Part shown: piece by piece, positions 1-8,550 of the stretch
Position numbering within the stretch: position 1 is the stretch's first letter
Layout: each line of letters opens with the position of its first letter
Assembly (NCBI GenBank): GCA_016789705.1
Contig: JAEUQR010000026.1
Coordinates: 1 to 35,332 of the forward strand
Reading direction: 5' to 3'
DNA from: Acidobacteriota bacterium
GTDB taxonomy: Bacteria > Acidobacteriota > Vicinamibacteria > Vicinamibacterales > UBA2999
DNA: 35,332 nt
Position numbers and translations under genes: made by a program
Notes under the pieces: generated by a model
The model's database searches: none
The model's input: the letters and a program-made list of their open reading frames with translations, nothing else
What the model was told of the DNA's origin: nothing

Positions 1-420
1 GCTGAGGCCCTCGCGCGCCACGAGGTTCAACCCGCCGGTGCCGGCCTTGCCCCGCGTGGCCGGATCCTTCGTGAGCGGGTCGCCGCCCTGCACGATGCCC
101 TGCCGCACCACGCGGTGGAACGTCGTCCCGGTGAGGCCCCCCTCGCGGGCCGTCTTGATGAAGAGGCCCACGTGGTTGGGCGCGTATTCGGGCAGCAGAT
201 CGATCACGATGTCGCCGGCGGCGGTCGTGAGCACGGCTTGTTTGCCGCGCATCTCGTCGAACGAGAGCGGCGTCGTGAAGAGCGCGGGCGCGGTCGGCGT
301 GGCCGGTTTCGCCGGCGCGGGTTTCGCGGTCGCCGGCCGTGGCTTCACGCCCTGCGCACGCGCCGTCGCCGCACCGGGCATCAGGAGTCCGACCATCACG
401 AGCAGGGCTGCCGCGCGCAT
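1..420 (-). CDS. Exported cyclophilin-type peptidyl-prolyl isomerase (3' end beyond window)
   Basis: Cyclophilins catalyse cis-trans isomerisation of Xaa-Pro bonds; this one is probably periplasmic. The frame runs from an ATG at 420 to the left edge with no stop, so the C-terminus is missing and 140 codons are visible. Residues 1-23 look like a signal peptide (MRAAALLVMVGLLMPG, then a small-residue cleavage region ending ARAQ). A Pro/Ala/Lys-rich linker follows to about residue 45. The cyclophilin core then appears, with the family signature TTFHRVVRQGIVQGGDP near residues 103-119; the Arg of FHRV is the catalytic Arg in the family. The gene is divergent from the exported HELQH protein at 591, with about 170 bases between them in which I see no convincing promoter or small gene. 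The family call is firm; the substrate is unknown. Confidence 0.9.
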   Translation of the reverse strand, partial: MRAAALLVMVGLLMPGAATARAQGVKPRPATAKPAPAKPATPTAPALFTTPLSFDEMRGKQAVLTTAAGDIVIDLLPEYAPNHVGLFIKTAREGGLTGTTFHRVVRQGIVQGGDPLTKDPATRGKAGTGGLNLVAREGLS

Positions 421-590
421 CACTCTCCGCCTCCGCCGCCGATTGTAGCCGCGGTCCCACCAATCGTCACCGCCATTGCGCCGCGACGACGAACCGGCTC
501 TCACAGTGGCCCGTCTAACCCGGACGATTGCTGCCCGCCTTGGGGTGGCGCGTTGCACGACGGGCGTGGTGAGGGCGGGAGGACACTGCC

Positions 591-1196
591 ATGCTCGTGC
601 CCGTGCTCATCGCTGCGCTTGTCGCCGCGCCCATGCCCTTCGGCTCGCTCGTCCACGCGGCCGCCGCCGCCCCAGGGCGCTCAACGCCCGCCGCAGGTGA
701 TCCGGGCGTTGCCACCTACGACACCTCCGATCGGCTGCGGCCACAAGGCGAACGCGTGGCGCGCTGGTTGCGCGAGGCGCGCCGGCGCTCGCCCACCGTG
801 CAGCGGCTCGTCGAGCGCATCGAACGGAACGATGTCATCGTCTACCTCGACATCAGCCGCAGCCTGGCGCCGAACGTCGCGGCCTGCCTGACGTGGATGG
901 CGGCGACGAATTCGCGGCGCATCGTACGGGCCAGCTTCCGAATGAACCTCGGGACGAACGACGCCATCGCGATGATGGCGCACGAGCTGCAGCACGTCGT
1001 CGAGGTGATCGACCATCCCGAAGTGCGGTCGAACGACACGCTGCTCGACCTCTACACGCGCATCGGCCACGCCACCGGCACCGACGGCCTGCGCTGGGAC
1101 ACCGCCGACGCCGTCGCCCTCGGGACACTCGCCCGCCTCGAAGCCACGAACGGCTTCAGAGCCGCGGCGGGCGGCGACGTCAGGAAAGGAACGTAG
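591..1196 (+). CDS. Small exported protein with HELQH metallopeptidase-like motif
   Basis: This is a 201-aa protein with no family I can name. The ATG at 591 is supported by GGGAGG eight bases upstream. Residues 1 to about 24 (MLVPVLIAALVAAPMPFGSLVHA) form a signal peptide. The mature part is compact, with a central HELQH motif (HExxH) in the helix AIAMMAHELQHVVEV. That is the usual zinc-ligand and catalytic-Glu arrangement of gluzincin/metzincin peptidases. The third zinc ligand is not obvious; acidic residues downstream (EVRSND, DLYTRIGH) are candidates. At about 180 mature residues it is short for a full peptidase. Its 3' end overlaps the convergent nitroreductase gene by 17 bases. Peptidase activity is inferred only from the motif. 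Confidence 0.75.
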   Translation: MLVPVLIAALVAAPMPFGSLVHAAAAAPGRSTPAAGDPGVATYDTSDRLRPQGERVARWLREARRRSPTVQRLVERIERNDVIVYLDISRSLAPNVAACLTWMAATNSRRIVRASFRMNLGTNDAIAMMAHELQHVVEVIDHPEVRSNDTLLDLYTRIGHATGTDGLRWDTADAVALGTLARLEATNGFRAAAGGDVRKGT

Positions 1197-1851
1197 CGAT
1201 GTCGGCGAGCGGCTTGCGGGTGATGTCGGGCACCCGGGCATCGGCGGCGGGATACCCGACGACGAGCAGCAGGAAGGGCCGTTCGTGCGCGGGCCGGCCG
1301 AGCAGCGTCGTCAGGAAACCCATCGGGCTCGGCGTGTGCGTGAGCGTCGCAAGTCCCGCATCGTGCAGGGCCGCGATGAGGATGCCGGTGGCGAGTCCCA
1401 CCGATTCGGTGGCGTAGTAGTGCTTCACTACCTCACCCCCGGCGCCGATGCCGTGCGGCTGCACGAACACGGCGATGAGCCACGGCGCGATCTCGAGGAA
1501 CGGCTTCTCCGCGTCAGTGCCGAGCGGCGCCAGGGCGGTCAGCCAGGCCTGCGGCGCCCGCGTGGCGTAGAACTCGCGCTCTTCGTCTTCCGCGGCGGCG
1601 CGCAGGCGGCGGCGCAGATCGGCGTCCTCGCGGCCCACCGCCACGAAGTGCCACGGCTGCTGATTGGCGCCACTCGGCGCCGAACCGGCGGCGGCGATCG
1701 CGTGCTCGATGAGCACCCGCGGCACCGGCTCCGGCGAGAAGTCGCGCACGGTACGGCGGCGGGCGGCGCGCGCCGCGAAGGCCTCGGCGCGCGCGAGCGA
1801 CTCGGGCGCCGGCAGGCGCTCGAAGTTGAGGGGACGGAGGCGTGGTGGCAT
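1180..1851 (-). CDS. Nitroreductase-fold flavoprotein of the iodotyrosine deiodinase (IYD) type
   Basis: FMN-dependent nitroreductase-superfamily protein of 223 aa. RRRTVRDF (31-38) is the phosphate-binding start of the fold, SAPSGANQQPWHF (57-69) is the family core, and the C-terminus has GRPAHERPFLLLVVGYP and VPDITRKPL. These resemble vertebrate iodotyrosine deiodinase more than generic NfsB-type enzymes. In human IYD, Glu157, Tyr161 and Lys182 clamp the amino-acid zwitterion. Here Glu91, Tyr95 and Lys116 occupy the same places with the same spacing (4 and 21 residues), so a halotyrosine-like substrate is plausible. There is no signal peptide. The ATG at 1851 has GAGG about eight bases upstream inside the rsgA 3' end and lies 10 bases after the rsgA stop, so the two genes probably share a transcript. 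Family is firm; dehalogenase activity is inference. Confidence 0.88.
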   Translation of the reverse strand: MPPRLRPLNFERLPAPESLARAEAFAARAARRRTVRDFSPEPVPRVLIEHAIAAAGSAPSGANQQPWHFVAVGREDADLRRRLRAAAEDEEREFYATRAPQAWLTALAPLGTDAEKPFLEIAPWLIAVFVQPHGIGAGGEVVKHYYATESVGLATGILIAALHDAGLATLTHTPSPMGFLTTLLGRPAHERPFLLLVVGYPAADARVPDITRKPLADIATFLS

Positions 1852-1861
1852 CGGGTGGACC

Positions 1862-2989
1862 TCACTCGCGGTCGCGGCCGCGGTAGAACTGCTTCACGGC
1901 GCGTGACATGATCTTGCCCTGCGCCCGCTCGACGATGCGTCCGCGCACGTCCTGCCGGGCCTCGAGCGCCCGGGCCTCGTCCTGCAGCTTGTGAAAACTC
2001 TCGAGCCGGGCGGCATCGAGCTCACCCGCCTCGACCGCCGCCCGCACTGCGCACCGCGGCTCGGTGCGGTGCCGGCAATCGGTGAAGTGACAGCCCGGCG
2101 CGATCGCCTCGATGTCGTCGAACGACGTGGTCGCGGTCTCGGGCGCCGTCCAGAGCTGCAGTTCGCGCATCCCCGGCGTGTCGATGAGGAGCCCGCCGCC
2201 CGGCAGCGGCACGAGCTGGCGATGGCGGGTCGTATGGCGGCCGCGCTGGTCGGAGGCGCGCACGGCGCCGGTCGCGAGCAGCTCGCTCCCGAGCAGGTGG
2301 TTGATGAGCGTCGACTTGCCGGCGCCGGAGCTGCCGAGGAGCGCACCGGTCTGCCCGGCCGGCAGCACGGCGCGCACGCGGTCGAGGCCGCGGCCATCGC
2401 GCACGCTCACCGCGTAGACGTCCGCGCCCGGCGCCACGGCCTCACATTCGGCGATCTGCGGGGCGACGTCGGCGACGAGATCCGCCTTGCTCAGCAGCAC
2501 CTGCGGGCGCGCGCCGCTCGCCTGCACGAGCACGAGATACCGTTCGAGTCGCCGCGGGTTGTAGTCGCGGTCGAGCCCCATCACGATGAAGACCACGTCG
2601 AGATTCGCCGCCACCACCTGCTGCTCGGTGAGTTCCCCGGCCGCCTTGCGCGAGAAATGCGTGCGCCGTGGCAAGATCGCCTCGATGACGGCAGTACGTT
2701 CTCCGGGCGTGCGGCGGATGGCGACCCAGTCGCCCACCGCGGCCATGGCGTGCCGTCCGGCGGCGCCGTGCAGGAGCTTGCCGGAGTGCTGAGCACGCAC
2801 GTCGCCGCTCGCCGTATAGAGGCGCAGCAGATGGTTGTATTCGATGGCGACGCGGGCGGGCGCAAGCCCCTGCTCGGCGTACGGCCGGAAGGCGGCCTCC
2901 CAGCCGGCATCCCAGCCATAGCGCGCCAGGTCCACGGGCGTCGTGGACGGGTCGATGGCGTCGTCGGTCGTGGGCGGCGGCCCGGGCAT
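1862..2989 (-). CDS. rsgA: Ribosome small subunit-dependent GTPase RsgA
   Basis: RsgA is a circularly permuted GTPase that checks late 30S maturation. The permuted order is visible: the G4-like SKAD (167-170, Ser replacing the usual Asn) comes first, then G1 GSSGAGKST (219-227), then G3 DTPG (270-273). The N-terminal part contains the OB-fold region (HGAAGRHAMAAVGDWV). The C-terminal zinc knuckle has Cys300, Cys305, His307 and Cys313, the family's C-x4-C-x-H-x5-C. I chose the ATG at 2989 (375 aa). The frame stays open upstream, but that extension is Arg/Pro-rich, unlike RsgA, and would run into the divergent DUF72 gene at 3055. The nitroreductase follows 10 bases downstream. Assignment is secure; the exact start is moderately sure. 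Confidence 0.95.
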   Translation of the reverse strand: MPGPPPTTDDAIDPSTTPVDLARYGWDAGWEAAFRPYAEQGLAPARVAIEYNHLLRLYTASGDVRAQHSGKLLHGAAGRHAMAAVGDWVAIRRTPGERTAVIEAILPRRTHFSRKAAGELTEQQVVAANLDVVFIVMGLDRDYNPRRLERYLVLVQASGARPQVLLSKADLVADVAPQIAECEAVAPGADVYAVSVRDGRGLDRVRAVLPAGQTGALLGSSGAGKSTLINHLLGSELLATGAVRASDQRGRHTTRHRQLVPLPGGGLLIDTPGMRELQLWTAPETATTSFDDIEAIAPGCHFTDCRHRTEPRCAVRAAVEAGELDAARLESFHKLQDEARALEARQDVRGRIVERAQGKIMSRAVKQFYRGRDRE

Positions 2990-3054
2990 CGCGGTAGTGT
3001 CCCGCGTCTGGCCGTGGCTGACAAGGGTCGCGCCGCGGCCGGCTGGAGGGTCGC

Positions 3055-4065
3055 GTGAGCGATCAACTGCGCCTGTTCGAACCGCCCGAGGACGACCGCG
3101 CACGCGAGCGTCGGCTGACGCAGGAGGCGCTGGACGCGCGCCATGCACATGCCGCGAGCATTGCCGCGGCCCTGCCGCCCGGCGTGCACTTCGGCACGAG
3201 CTCGTGGACCTTCCCGGGCTGGGCCGGCCTCGTCTATCCGCCGGGCCTCACCAGCGCCGCGCTCTCGCGCGAAGGGCTGCGCCACTACGCCCGGCATCCC
3301 CTGCTCACGACCGTGGGCGTCGACCGCAGCTACTACGCGCCGATTCCGATCGATGACCTGCGCCACTATGCCGGCCAGCTCCCGGACGGCTTTCGCTGCT
3401 GCCTGAAGGCGCCGGCGTCGGTCACGTCTCGCCTCGCGCCCACCTTCGGTGCGTCCCGGGGCGCCGCCGCGCGCAATCCGTCGTTCCTCTCAGTAGACCG
3501 CCTCATCACCGACCTGCTCGAACCGCTGGCCGTGGCGTTCATGCCGCGCACCGGTCCGATCGTGCTCGAGTTCCCGCCGGGGGCACGCGATCGGACACTG
3601 GCGCCCTCGGCCTTTCTCGAGGCGCTCGACCAGTTCCTCGAGCGCCTGCCGCGGGACTTCGCGTACGCCGTCGAGCTGCGCGACAAGGCGCTGCTCACCC
3701 CGGCCTACCGCGCGCTGCTCGCCCGGCACGGCGTGGCGCACACCTACAACTACTGGTCGGCGATGCCGATGCCGCTCGCGCAGGCCGCCGTCGTGCCGCC
3801 CGAGGAGCCGCCGTTCTCGGTGGTGCGGCTGCTGCTCAGGCCCGGCGCATGGTACGAAGACCAGCGTGACCTCTTCTCTCCGTTCAACCGCCTCGTCGAA
3901 CCCGACGAGCCGATGCGGGACGAGGTCGTGGGCCTCACGACGCGGGCGCTGGCGAAGGGCCGCAGGGTCTACGTCCTCGTGAACAACAAGGCGGAAGGGT
4001 CGTCGCCGCTCACCGTCGAGGCACTGGCGGCGCGCCTGGCCGGCGCGCTCGCGCCCGGCGCCTGA
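3055..4065 (+). CDS. DUF72 family TIM-barrel protein
   Basis: 336-aa cytoplasmic protein of the DUF72 (YecE-like) family, which has a TIM-barrel fold and no firmly assigned reaction. The GTG start at 3055 is preceded by GGAGG with good spacing. Family signatures seen are FGTSSWTFPGW (46-56), the conserved strand VGVDRSYYAPIP, AVELRD near residue 207, and a C-terminal YVLVNNKAEGSSP. An N-terminal extension of about 40 charged residues precedes the barrel. It diverges from rsgA with 65 bases between starts and converges on the esterase with only 6 bases between stops. Family membership is confident; the function is unknown. Confidence 0.88.
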   Translation: MSDQLRLFEPPEDDRARERRLTQEALDARHAHAASIAAALPPGVHFGTSSWTFPGWAGLVYPPGLTSAALSREGLRHYARHPLLTTVGVDRSYYAPIPIDDLRHYAGQLPDGFRCCLKAPASVTSRLAPTFGASRGAAARNPSFLSVDRLITDLLEPLAVAFMPRTGPIVLEFPPGARDRTLAPSAFLEALDQFLERLPRDFAYAVELRDKALLTPAYRALLARHGVAHTYNYWSAMPMPLAQAAVVPPEEPPFSVVRLLLRPGAWYEDQRDLFSPFNRLVEPDEPMRDEVVGLTTRALAKGRRVYVLVNNKAEGSSPLTVEALAARLAGALAPGA

Positions 4066-4071
4066 CGACGG

Positions 4072-4731
4072 TTACGCCCGCCGCGCGGCGAGCCACACGG
4101 CGGCGGCCTGCACGAAGAGGTCCGCCCACTCGTGCGCACCGTCGAACTCGCACACGGTGAACGGCGTGCCGGCGGCGGTGAGTCGCGCGCGGTCTTCGTC
4201 GAGCCGCGCCGCCGAGTACCACGGATCGTCATGTCCGCGGCCGATGAGCACGGGCGGCAGCGCCGCCGCCTCGTCCGCGACGTCGGGCGGGAGATCGCCG
4301 CCGAGCGCGATGATGCCGGCGCACCGCGCCCCGGCCGCGAGCCCGGCGCGATAGGCCTGGGCCGCGCCCTGCGAGAATCCCACCATCACGAGCGGCGCCG
4401 TGGTGGCGTAGTCGCGGGCGACGGCCGCGCGCACCGCGGCGGCATAGGCCAGGTTGTCGGCCATCGCGAGCCCGCGGTCCTCCCGCGTCATCCACGACGC
4501 TACGACGTCCTGCGCCCGCGTGTAGAAACGGTGCAGCCCCTGCACGCTCACGCGCAGCCAGGCGTGCGACGGGTCGAGCCGCGCCAGTTGCTCGAGGTGG
4601 AGGCCCGCCGTCTCGGCGTAGCCGTGGAACCCCATCAGCACCGGCCACGGCCCGGCGCCAGGCGGGGCCTCCACGAGATACCGGCCATGTGTGCCGGTGG
4701 CGATGGCGTGAACGGCGGGCGCGGCGCTCAC
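4072..4731 (-). CDS. Alpha/beta hydrolase, phospholipase/carboxylesterase-like
   Basis: 219-aa alpha/beta hydrolase without a signal peptide. The nucleophile elbow is GFSQG with Ser120. The acid is probably Asp168 or Asp169 in GRGHDDPWY, and His200 lies in DGAHEW; all three are in canonical order. The oxyanion region is GFHGYAET (34-41). The overall plan matches the carboxylesterase/acyl-thioesterase group (YpfH/Est families), but the substrate cannot be read. The GTG start at 4731 overlaps the stop of the DUF5916 gene in a GTGA arrangement, which indicates translational coupling and one transcript with that gene. Confidence 0.85.
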   Translation of the reverse strand: MSAAPAVHAIATGTHGRYLVEAPPGAGPWPVLMGFHGYAETAGLHLEQLARLDPSHAWLRVSVQGLHRFYTRAQDVVASWMTREDRGLAMADNLAYAAAVRAAVARDYATTAPLVMVGFSQGAAQAYRAGLAAGARCAGIIALGGDLPPDVADEAAALPPVLIGRGHDDPWYSAARLDEDRARLTAAGTPFTVCEFDGAHEWADLFVQAAAVWLAARRA

Positions 4732-7001
4732 TGCAGCAGGTCGAACATGCGGCTGAACTTGATGACCAGGCTGCGGTCTTCACGAAGCGGCGTCGGCCTG
4801 AGATCGTAGAGCCCCCGCGTGTCGTTGTAGACAACGAAGAGGCCGGTGTTCGCCGCTTGAATCCAGCCGAGGCGCAGGTTCATCGACCACACGTCCGCGC
4901 GGTCGTTGTACTGCACGAGCGACTGCACGAAGAGGCGCGGCGTGAACGAGTACGACAGCCGCGAGCGGATGAGGTTGGTCACGAACGACCCCTGCGGCAG
5001 GTCGACGTCGTTGCGCTGATAGGACAGCGACCCGGTGAGCGCCTGGCCGGCGCGGAACGAGATCGTGGGGTTGATGGTCTTGCGATGGCCGCTGAAGAAC
5101 CCGCCGAAGAACGTCTGCAGGTTCACGCTCACCGGCTTCGCCTGGTTGGTCATGATGACCGGCTGCACCTCGGCGTTGCGATAAGTGCCCGGCGGCACGA
5201 AGATGCCTGGATAGATCTCGAAGGGCGCGCGGACGCCCTCGAGCGTCAGGTTCATACCCGTGTGCACCTCGGTCGAGTCCTTGAACTGCCAGTGGTTGTC
5301 GAGGTGCACGTAGCCGGTCTCCTGGAAGCCGTCGAGGCCCCAGAACCCGCGGTAGGTGGCGTGCGGCCGCAGTTCCTGGAAGATCCGCTTCGGCCGGAAG
5401 CGCGTCATGACCCGCACGTCGGGCTTGCGGTAGCCGCCGCGCGTCAGGAAGCCCACCTCGGGCCGGAAGTTCCGGCCCACTTCCTGGTATCCGGCGTCGA
5501 GGTCGTAGCGCTGCCGGTTGGTGCGCGAGCGGATGTTGAACGAGTGGTCGCTGTCGGTGACGCCCGGCGTTTCGGTCTTCGCGAGGAAGCCCGATACGAT
5601 GGTGTGCTGCTGGATCGCCCAGCGGCCGTCGACGCCGTAGGTGCGCCCGAGGTCGTTGTCCTTCGCCAGGCTGCCGGTGGCGAGGCGCTGCGTGAAGATG
5701 GCGCCGATGAGCGAGCGGTTCGGCAGGTCGCGGCTGACGCGCACGACCGAGAAGTTGTTGCCGGCGACCGTGCCCTCGCTGTCGGTCTGCATGTTGAGCA
5801 GGCCGATGTTGTACTTGCCGGCCTTGCCCGACATGCGGCCGCCGCCCAGGATCGGCACCGGCGACCCATCCGCCGCGAGGCCGATACGCCGGCTGAAGAA
5901 GAGGTCCACTTCGCCCTGGTTGCCCACCGAGAAGAAGCCGGCGTTCTCGAGGAAGAACGGCCGCTTCTCGGGGAAGAACAGGTTGAAGCGATCGAGGTTC
6001 ACCTGCTGATCGTCCACTTCGACCTGCGCGAAGTCGGTGTTGACGGTGCCGTCGAGTGTCAGGCTCGGCGTCACGCTGTATTTCAGGTCGCCGCCGAACT
6101 CGGCCGAGTTGTCGGTGGGCGCCGGCCGCACGCCTGACGTGATCGTCTGGCCGAGCGCGTACGGAATGAGCTTCAGGTTGCGGACGGCGGGCGTGCGAAT
6201 GCCGGCCACGGTGCCGGCAAGCGACACGCGATACAGGTTGAATTGCCGCGGGATCGGCGCCCAGTAGGCGCGCTCGTTCTTGCGGCGGATGTTGCGCTGG
6301 AAGTTCACGCCCCAGGTCTGCTCGGTGGCGGTCGGGAAGCGCAGCGTCTTGAAAGGAATGGCGAACTCCGCCGACCACCCGTACTCGCCGGCCGTCGCGC
6401 GCACCGTCCACGCGCCGTCCCAGTTGACGTTGAACCCGCCGCCCGATCCGCCGGCCGCATTGCCGCCGAACGCCAGGCCGCCCCCACCCTGGCCTTCGTT
6501 CGTGACCTGCCCGTCGTATTCACCGCCGGCCGCGCTCGTGCCGAAGACGAAGCCGTTCTGGCGATCGCGGAAAGTATCGAAGAGCACGCGGAAGCTGTCG
6601 ATGTCGTCGAGCGGCGCGTCACGGCGCGGATCGGCGGTGACGATCGCGCCCGGCTCGGAGTCGTACATCACGGCGCCGATGTAGAGCGTGTCCTTGGTGA
6701 AGACGAGCCGCACCTCGGTCTTCTCGCTCTCGGGAGCGCCTTCCGACGGCAGTTCCTGCACGAAGCCGGTCAGGGGCGTGGCCGCCTTCCACACCGGGTC
6801 GTTCAGCACGTCGCCATCGAGGCTCGGCGCCTCGGGCACCGGCACGGCGGCACCAGTCGGCCGGGGACGCAGCGCCGGCGATCCGGGGGGGATCTGCGCG
6901 GCGGCGAACTGAGCGGAGACGAGCACGAGACTGGCGCCGAACACGACGCGCGCGAGGCGGCGTGGCAAGGCCACGGACGCCGGCAAGACAGAGATTCGCA
7001 T
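4728..7001 (-). CDS. DUF5916 protein with N-terminal CBM9-like domain, outer-membrane barrel type
   Basis: 757-aa exported protein. Residues 1-35 form a signal peptide ending SAQFAAAQ. Residues of about 55-250 form a carbohydrate-binding family 9-like beta domain (LDGDVLNDPVWKAA, DTLYIGAVMYDSEP, DSFRVLFDTFRD), interrupted by a Gly-rich loop (GQGGGGLAFGGNAAGGSGGG). The C-terminal two thirds match DUF5916, with its hallmark DFAQVEVDDQQVNLDRFNL followed by FFPEKRPFFLE. After that comes a series of amphipathic strands ending RMFDLLQ, as expected of a beta-barrel. DUF5916 proteins are common in Acidobacteriota and Bacteroidota and are thought to sit in the outer membrane; their role is unknown. 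The downstream esterase is coupled by a 4-base overlap. The gene diverges from the hydrolase at 7063. Confidence 0.9.
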   Translation of the reverse strand: MRISVLPASVALPRRLARVVFGASLVLVSAQFAAAQIPPGSPALRPRPTGAAVPVPEAPSLDGDVLNDPVWKAATPLTGFVQELPSEGAPESEKTEVRLVFTKDTLYIGAVMYDSEPGAIVTADPRRDAPLDDIDSFRVLFDTFRDRQNGFVFGTSAAGGEYDGQVTNEGQGGGGLAFGGNAAGGSGGGFNVNWDGAWTVRATAGEYGWSAEFAIPFKTLRFPTATEQTWGVNFQRNIRRKNERAYWAPIPRQFNLYRVSLAGTVAGIRTPAVRNLKLIPYALGQTITSGVRPAPTDNSAEFGGDLKYSVTPSLTLDGTVNTDFAQVEVDDQQVNLDRFNLFFPEKRPFFLENAGFFSVGNQGEVDLFFSRRIGLAADGSPVPILGGGRMSGKAGKYNIGLLNMQTDSEGTVAGNNFSVVRVSRDLPNRSLIGAIFTQRLATGSLAKDNDLGRTYGVDGRWAIQQHTIVSGFLAKTETPGVTDSDHSFNIRSRTNRQRYDLDAGYQEVGRNFRPEVGFLTRGGYRKPDVRVMTRFRPKRIFQELRPHATYRGFWGLDGFQETGYVHLDNHWQFKDSTEVHTGMNLTLEGVRAPFEIYPGIFVPPGTYRNAEVQPVIMTNQAKPVSVNLQTFFGGFFSGHRKTINPTISFRAGQALTGSLSYQRNDVDLPQGSFVTNLIRSRLSYSFTPRLFVQSLVQYNDRADVWSMNLRLGWIQAANTGLFVVYNDTRGLYDLRPTPLREDRSLVIKFSRMFDLLQ

Positions 7002-7062
7002 AAGGCAGAATTACGTCTGAGGGCTGAAGCGGTGACGTCGGGCAATACTATAAACGCCTTCC

Positions 7063-7764
7063 ATGTCATCGCTTGTCATCTCCATCCCAACCGACGGCCA
7101 GCCGCTGCCCGGCGAACTCCGGCGAGCCGCCACGCCCGCCGGCATCCTCGTGGTTTTCGCCCACGGCGCGGGCGCCGGCCATCGATCGCCTTTCATCCGC
7201 CGCATCGCCGGACTGCTCGCCGAGCGCGGCCTCGACGTCCTGACCTTCGACTTCCCCTACATGGCCGCCGGACGCAAGCTGCCGGACCGGCCGCCGGTGC
7301 TCGAAGCCGCGTTGCATGACGCGGTGGCCGCCGGCGTGGCGGCCCTGGACGGCCAGGCGCGGGCGGTGGCCGTGGCCGGCAAGTCGATGGGGGGACGTAT
7401 GGCCACGCATCTGGCCGCGCAGCCCGAAGGGTGGAGGTGCGGCGTGCCGCTCGCAGCGGCGGTGGCCTTCGGCTATCCACTGCGTCCGCCGGGGCCGCGC
7501 GGCGGTGACCGCGTCTCGCACCTCGCGCGGCTGAGCGTGCCGACACTCGTCGTGCAGGGCACTCGCGACACCTTCGGGGGCCCCGACGACGTGCGGGCGG
7601 CCACCACGAACGCTCCGCGCGTGCGTGTGTTTCCGGTCGAGACCGGCGATCACTCGCTGAAGGTCACGGCCGCCTCGGGCCAGCGGCAGGAGGCCGTCGA
7701 ATCGGCGATTGCCGATGCCGTCGCCGCCTTCGCGCGCGAGGCCGCGAGCGCGACGCCCGAATGA
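7063..7764 (+). CDS. Alpha/beta hydrolase of the TEX30/KANL3 family
   Basis: 233-aa cytoplasmic alpha/beta hydrolase. HGAGAGHRSPFI (34-45) is the family's oxyanion-side signature, the nucleophile elbow is GKSMGG with Ser108, the acid is Asp169 (QGTRDTFGG), and the histidine is His197 (GDHSLKV). This combination, with AHGAGAG early and GDHSLK late, is typical of the TEX30/KANL3-like hydrolases, whose bacterial substrates are unknown. It diverges from the DUF5916 gene with 61 bases between starts and converges on terC with 18 bases between stops. Confidence 0.88.
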   Translation: MSSLVISIPTDGQPLPGELRRAATPAGILVVFAHGAGAGHRSPFIRRIAGLLAERGLDVLTFDFPYMAAGRKLPDRPPVLEAALHDAVAAGVAALDGQARAVAVAGKSMGGRMATHLAAQPEGWRCGVPLAAAVAFGYPLRPPGPRGGDRVSHLARLSVPTLVVQGTRDTFGGPDDVRAATTNAPRVRVFPVETGDHSLKVTAASGQRQEAVESAIADAVAAFAREAASATPE

Positions 7765-7782
7765 CGCCGGCGCGACAGCCGG

Positions 7783-8535
7783 CTAGTGGTGCGGCGGGTC
7801 CGGCGTGTAGGGCTCGTGCAGTTCCACCGGCACGCCAGGCGTGCGCAGCCGCAGGTTGATCATCTCGACAAACACCGAGAAGCCCATCGCGAAGTAGATG
7901 TAGCCCTTCGGGATGTGGTGGCCGAGGCCCTCGCCGACGAGCGACAGGCCGATGAGCATCAGGAAGCTGAGCGCGAGCACCTTCACCGTGGGATGCCGCT
8001 GCACGAACTCCGAGACACTGCCGGCCGAGAGCATCATGATGCCGACGGCGATGATGACGGCGACCACCATCACCGCGATCGAGTCGGCCATGCCCACGGC
8101 GGTGATGACCGAGTCGAGCGAGAAGACGATGTCGAGCAGCATGATCTGTACGATCACCGCGCCGAAGGACGGCGCCACCTTCGCCGACCGCTCCCCTTCC
8201 ACACCTTCCAGCTTGTCGTGGATTTCGATCGTCGCCTTGGCGAGCAGGAACAGACCGCCGCCGAGCAGGATGAGATCGCGCCCCGAGATGCCGCGGCCGA
8301 GCACACTGAAGAGCGGCTCGGTCAGGCGCACGATCCAGGCGAGGGAGAACAGCAGCAGGATGCGCATCACCATCGCGGCCATGAGGCCCACGCGCCGCGC
8401 CCGCGCCTGCTGGTTCGCTGGCAGCTTGCCGGCGAGGATCGAGATGAAGATGACGTTGTCCACGCCGAGCACGACCTCGAGGGCCGTGAGCGTGGCAAGC
8501 GCGATAAAATTGTCGGTCGTGAACAGGGCGTCCAT
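7783..8535 (-). CDS. TerC family integral membrane protein
   Basis: 250-aa polytopic membrane protein of the TerC family, linked elsewhere to tellurite resistance and manganese export. Six to seven hydrophobic segments are visible. The two family Asp motifs are present: LEVVLGVDNVIFIS near residues 19-32 and LDIVFSLDSVITAV in the second half. These acidic residues lie inside the membrane and are the presumed metal-binding sites. The tail is His/Pro-rich (YTPDPPHH). It is the last gene of a three-gene minus-strand unit, 15 bases after the ferredoxin stop. That gap is too short for a manganese riboswitch directly upstream. The transported ion is not known. Confidence 0.93.
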   Translation of the reverse strand: MDALFTTDNFIALATLTALEVVLGVDNVIFISILAGKLPANQQARARRVGLMAAMVMRILLLFSLAWIVRLTEPLFSVLGRGISGRDLILLGGGLFLLAKATIEIHDKLEGVEGERSAKVAPSFGAVIVQIMLLDIVFSLDSVITAVGMADSIAVMVVAVIIAVGIMMLSAGSVSEFVQRHPTVKVLALSFLMLIGLSLVGEGLGHHIPKGYIYFAMGFSVFVEMINLRLRTPGVPVELHEPYTPDPPHH

Positions 8536-8550
8536 CGTGGGAACCGGAAG

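Noticed and set aside
8536..8550. Manganese (yybP-ykoY) riboswitch before terC
   Set aside because: Only 15 bases separate terC from the upstream ferredoxin gene, too little for the element, and none is recognisable upstream of the operon.
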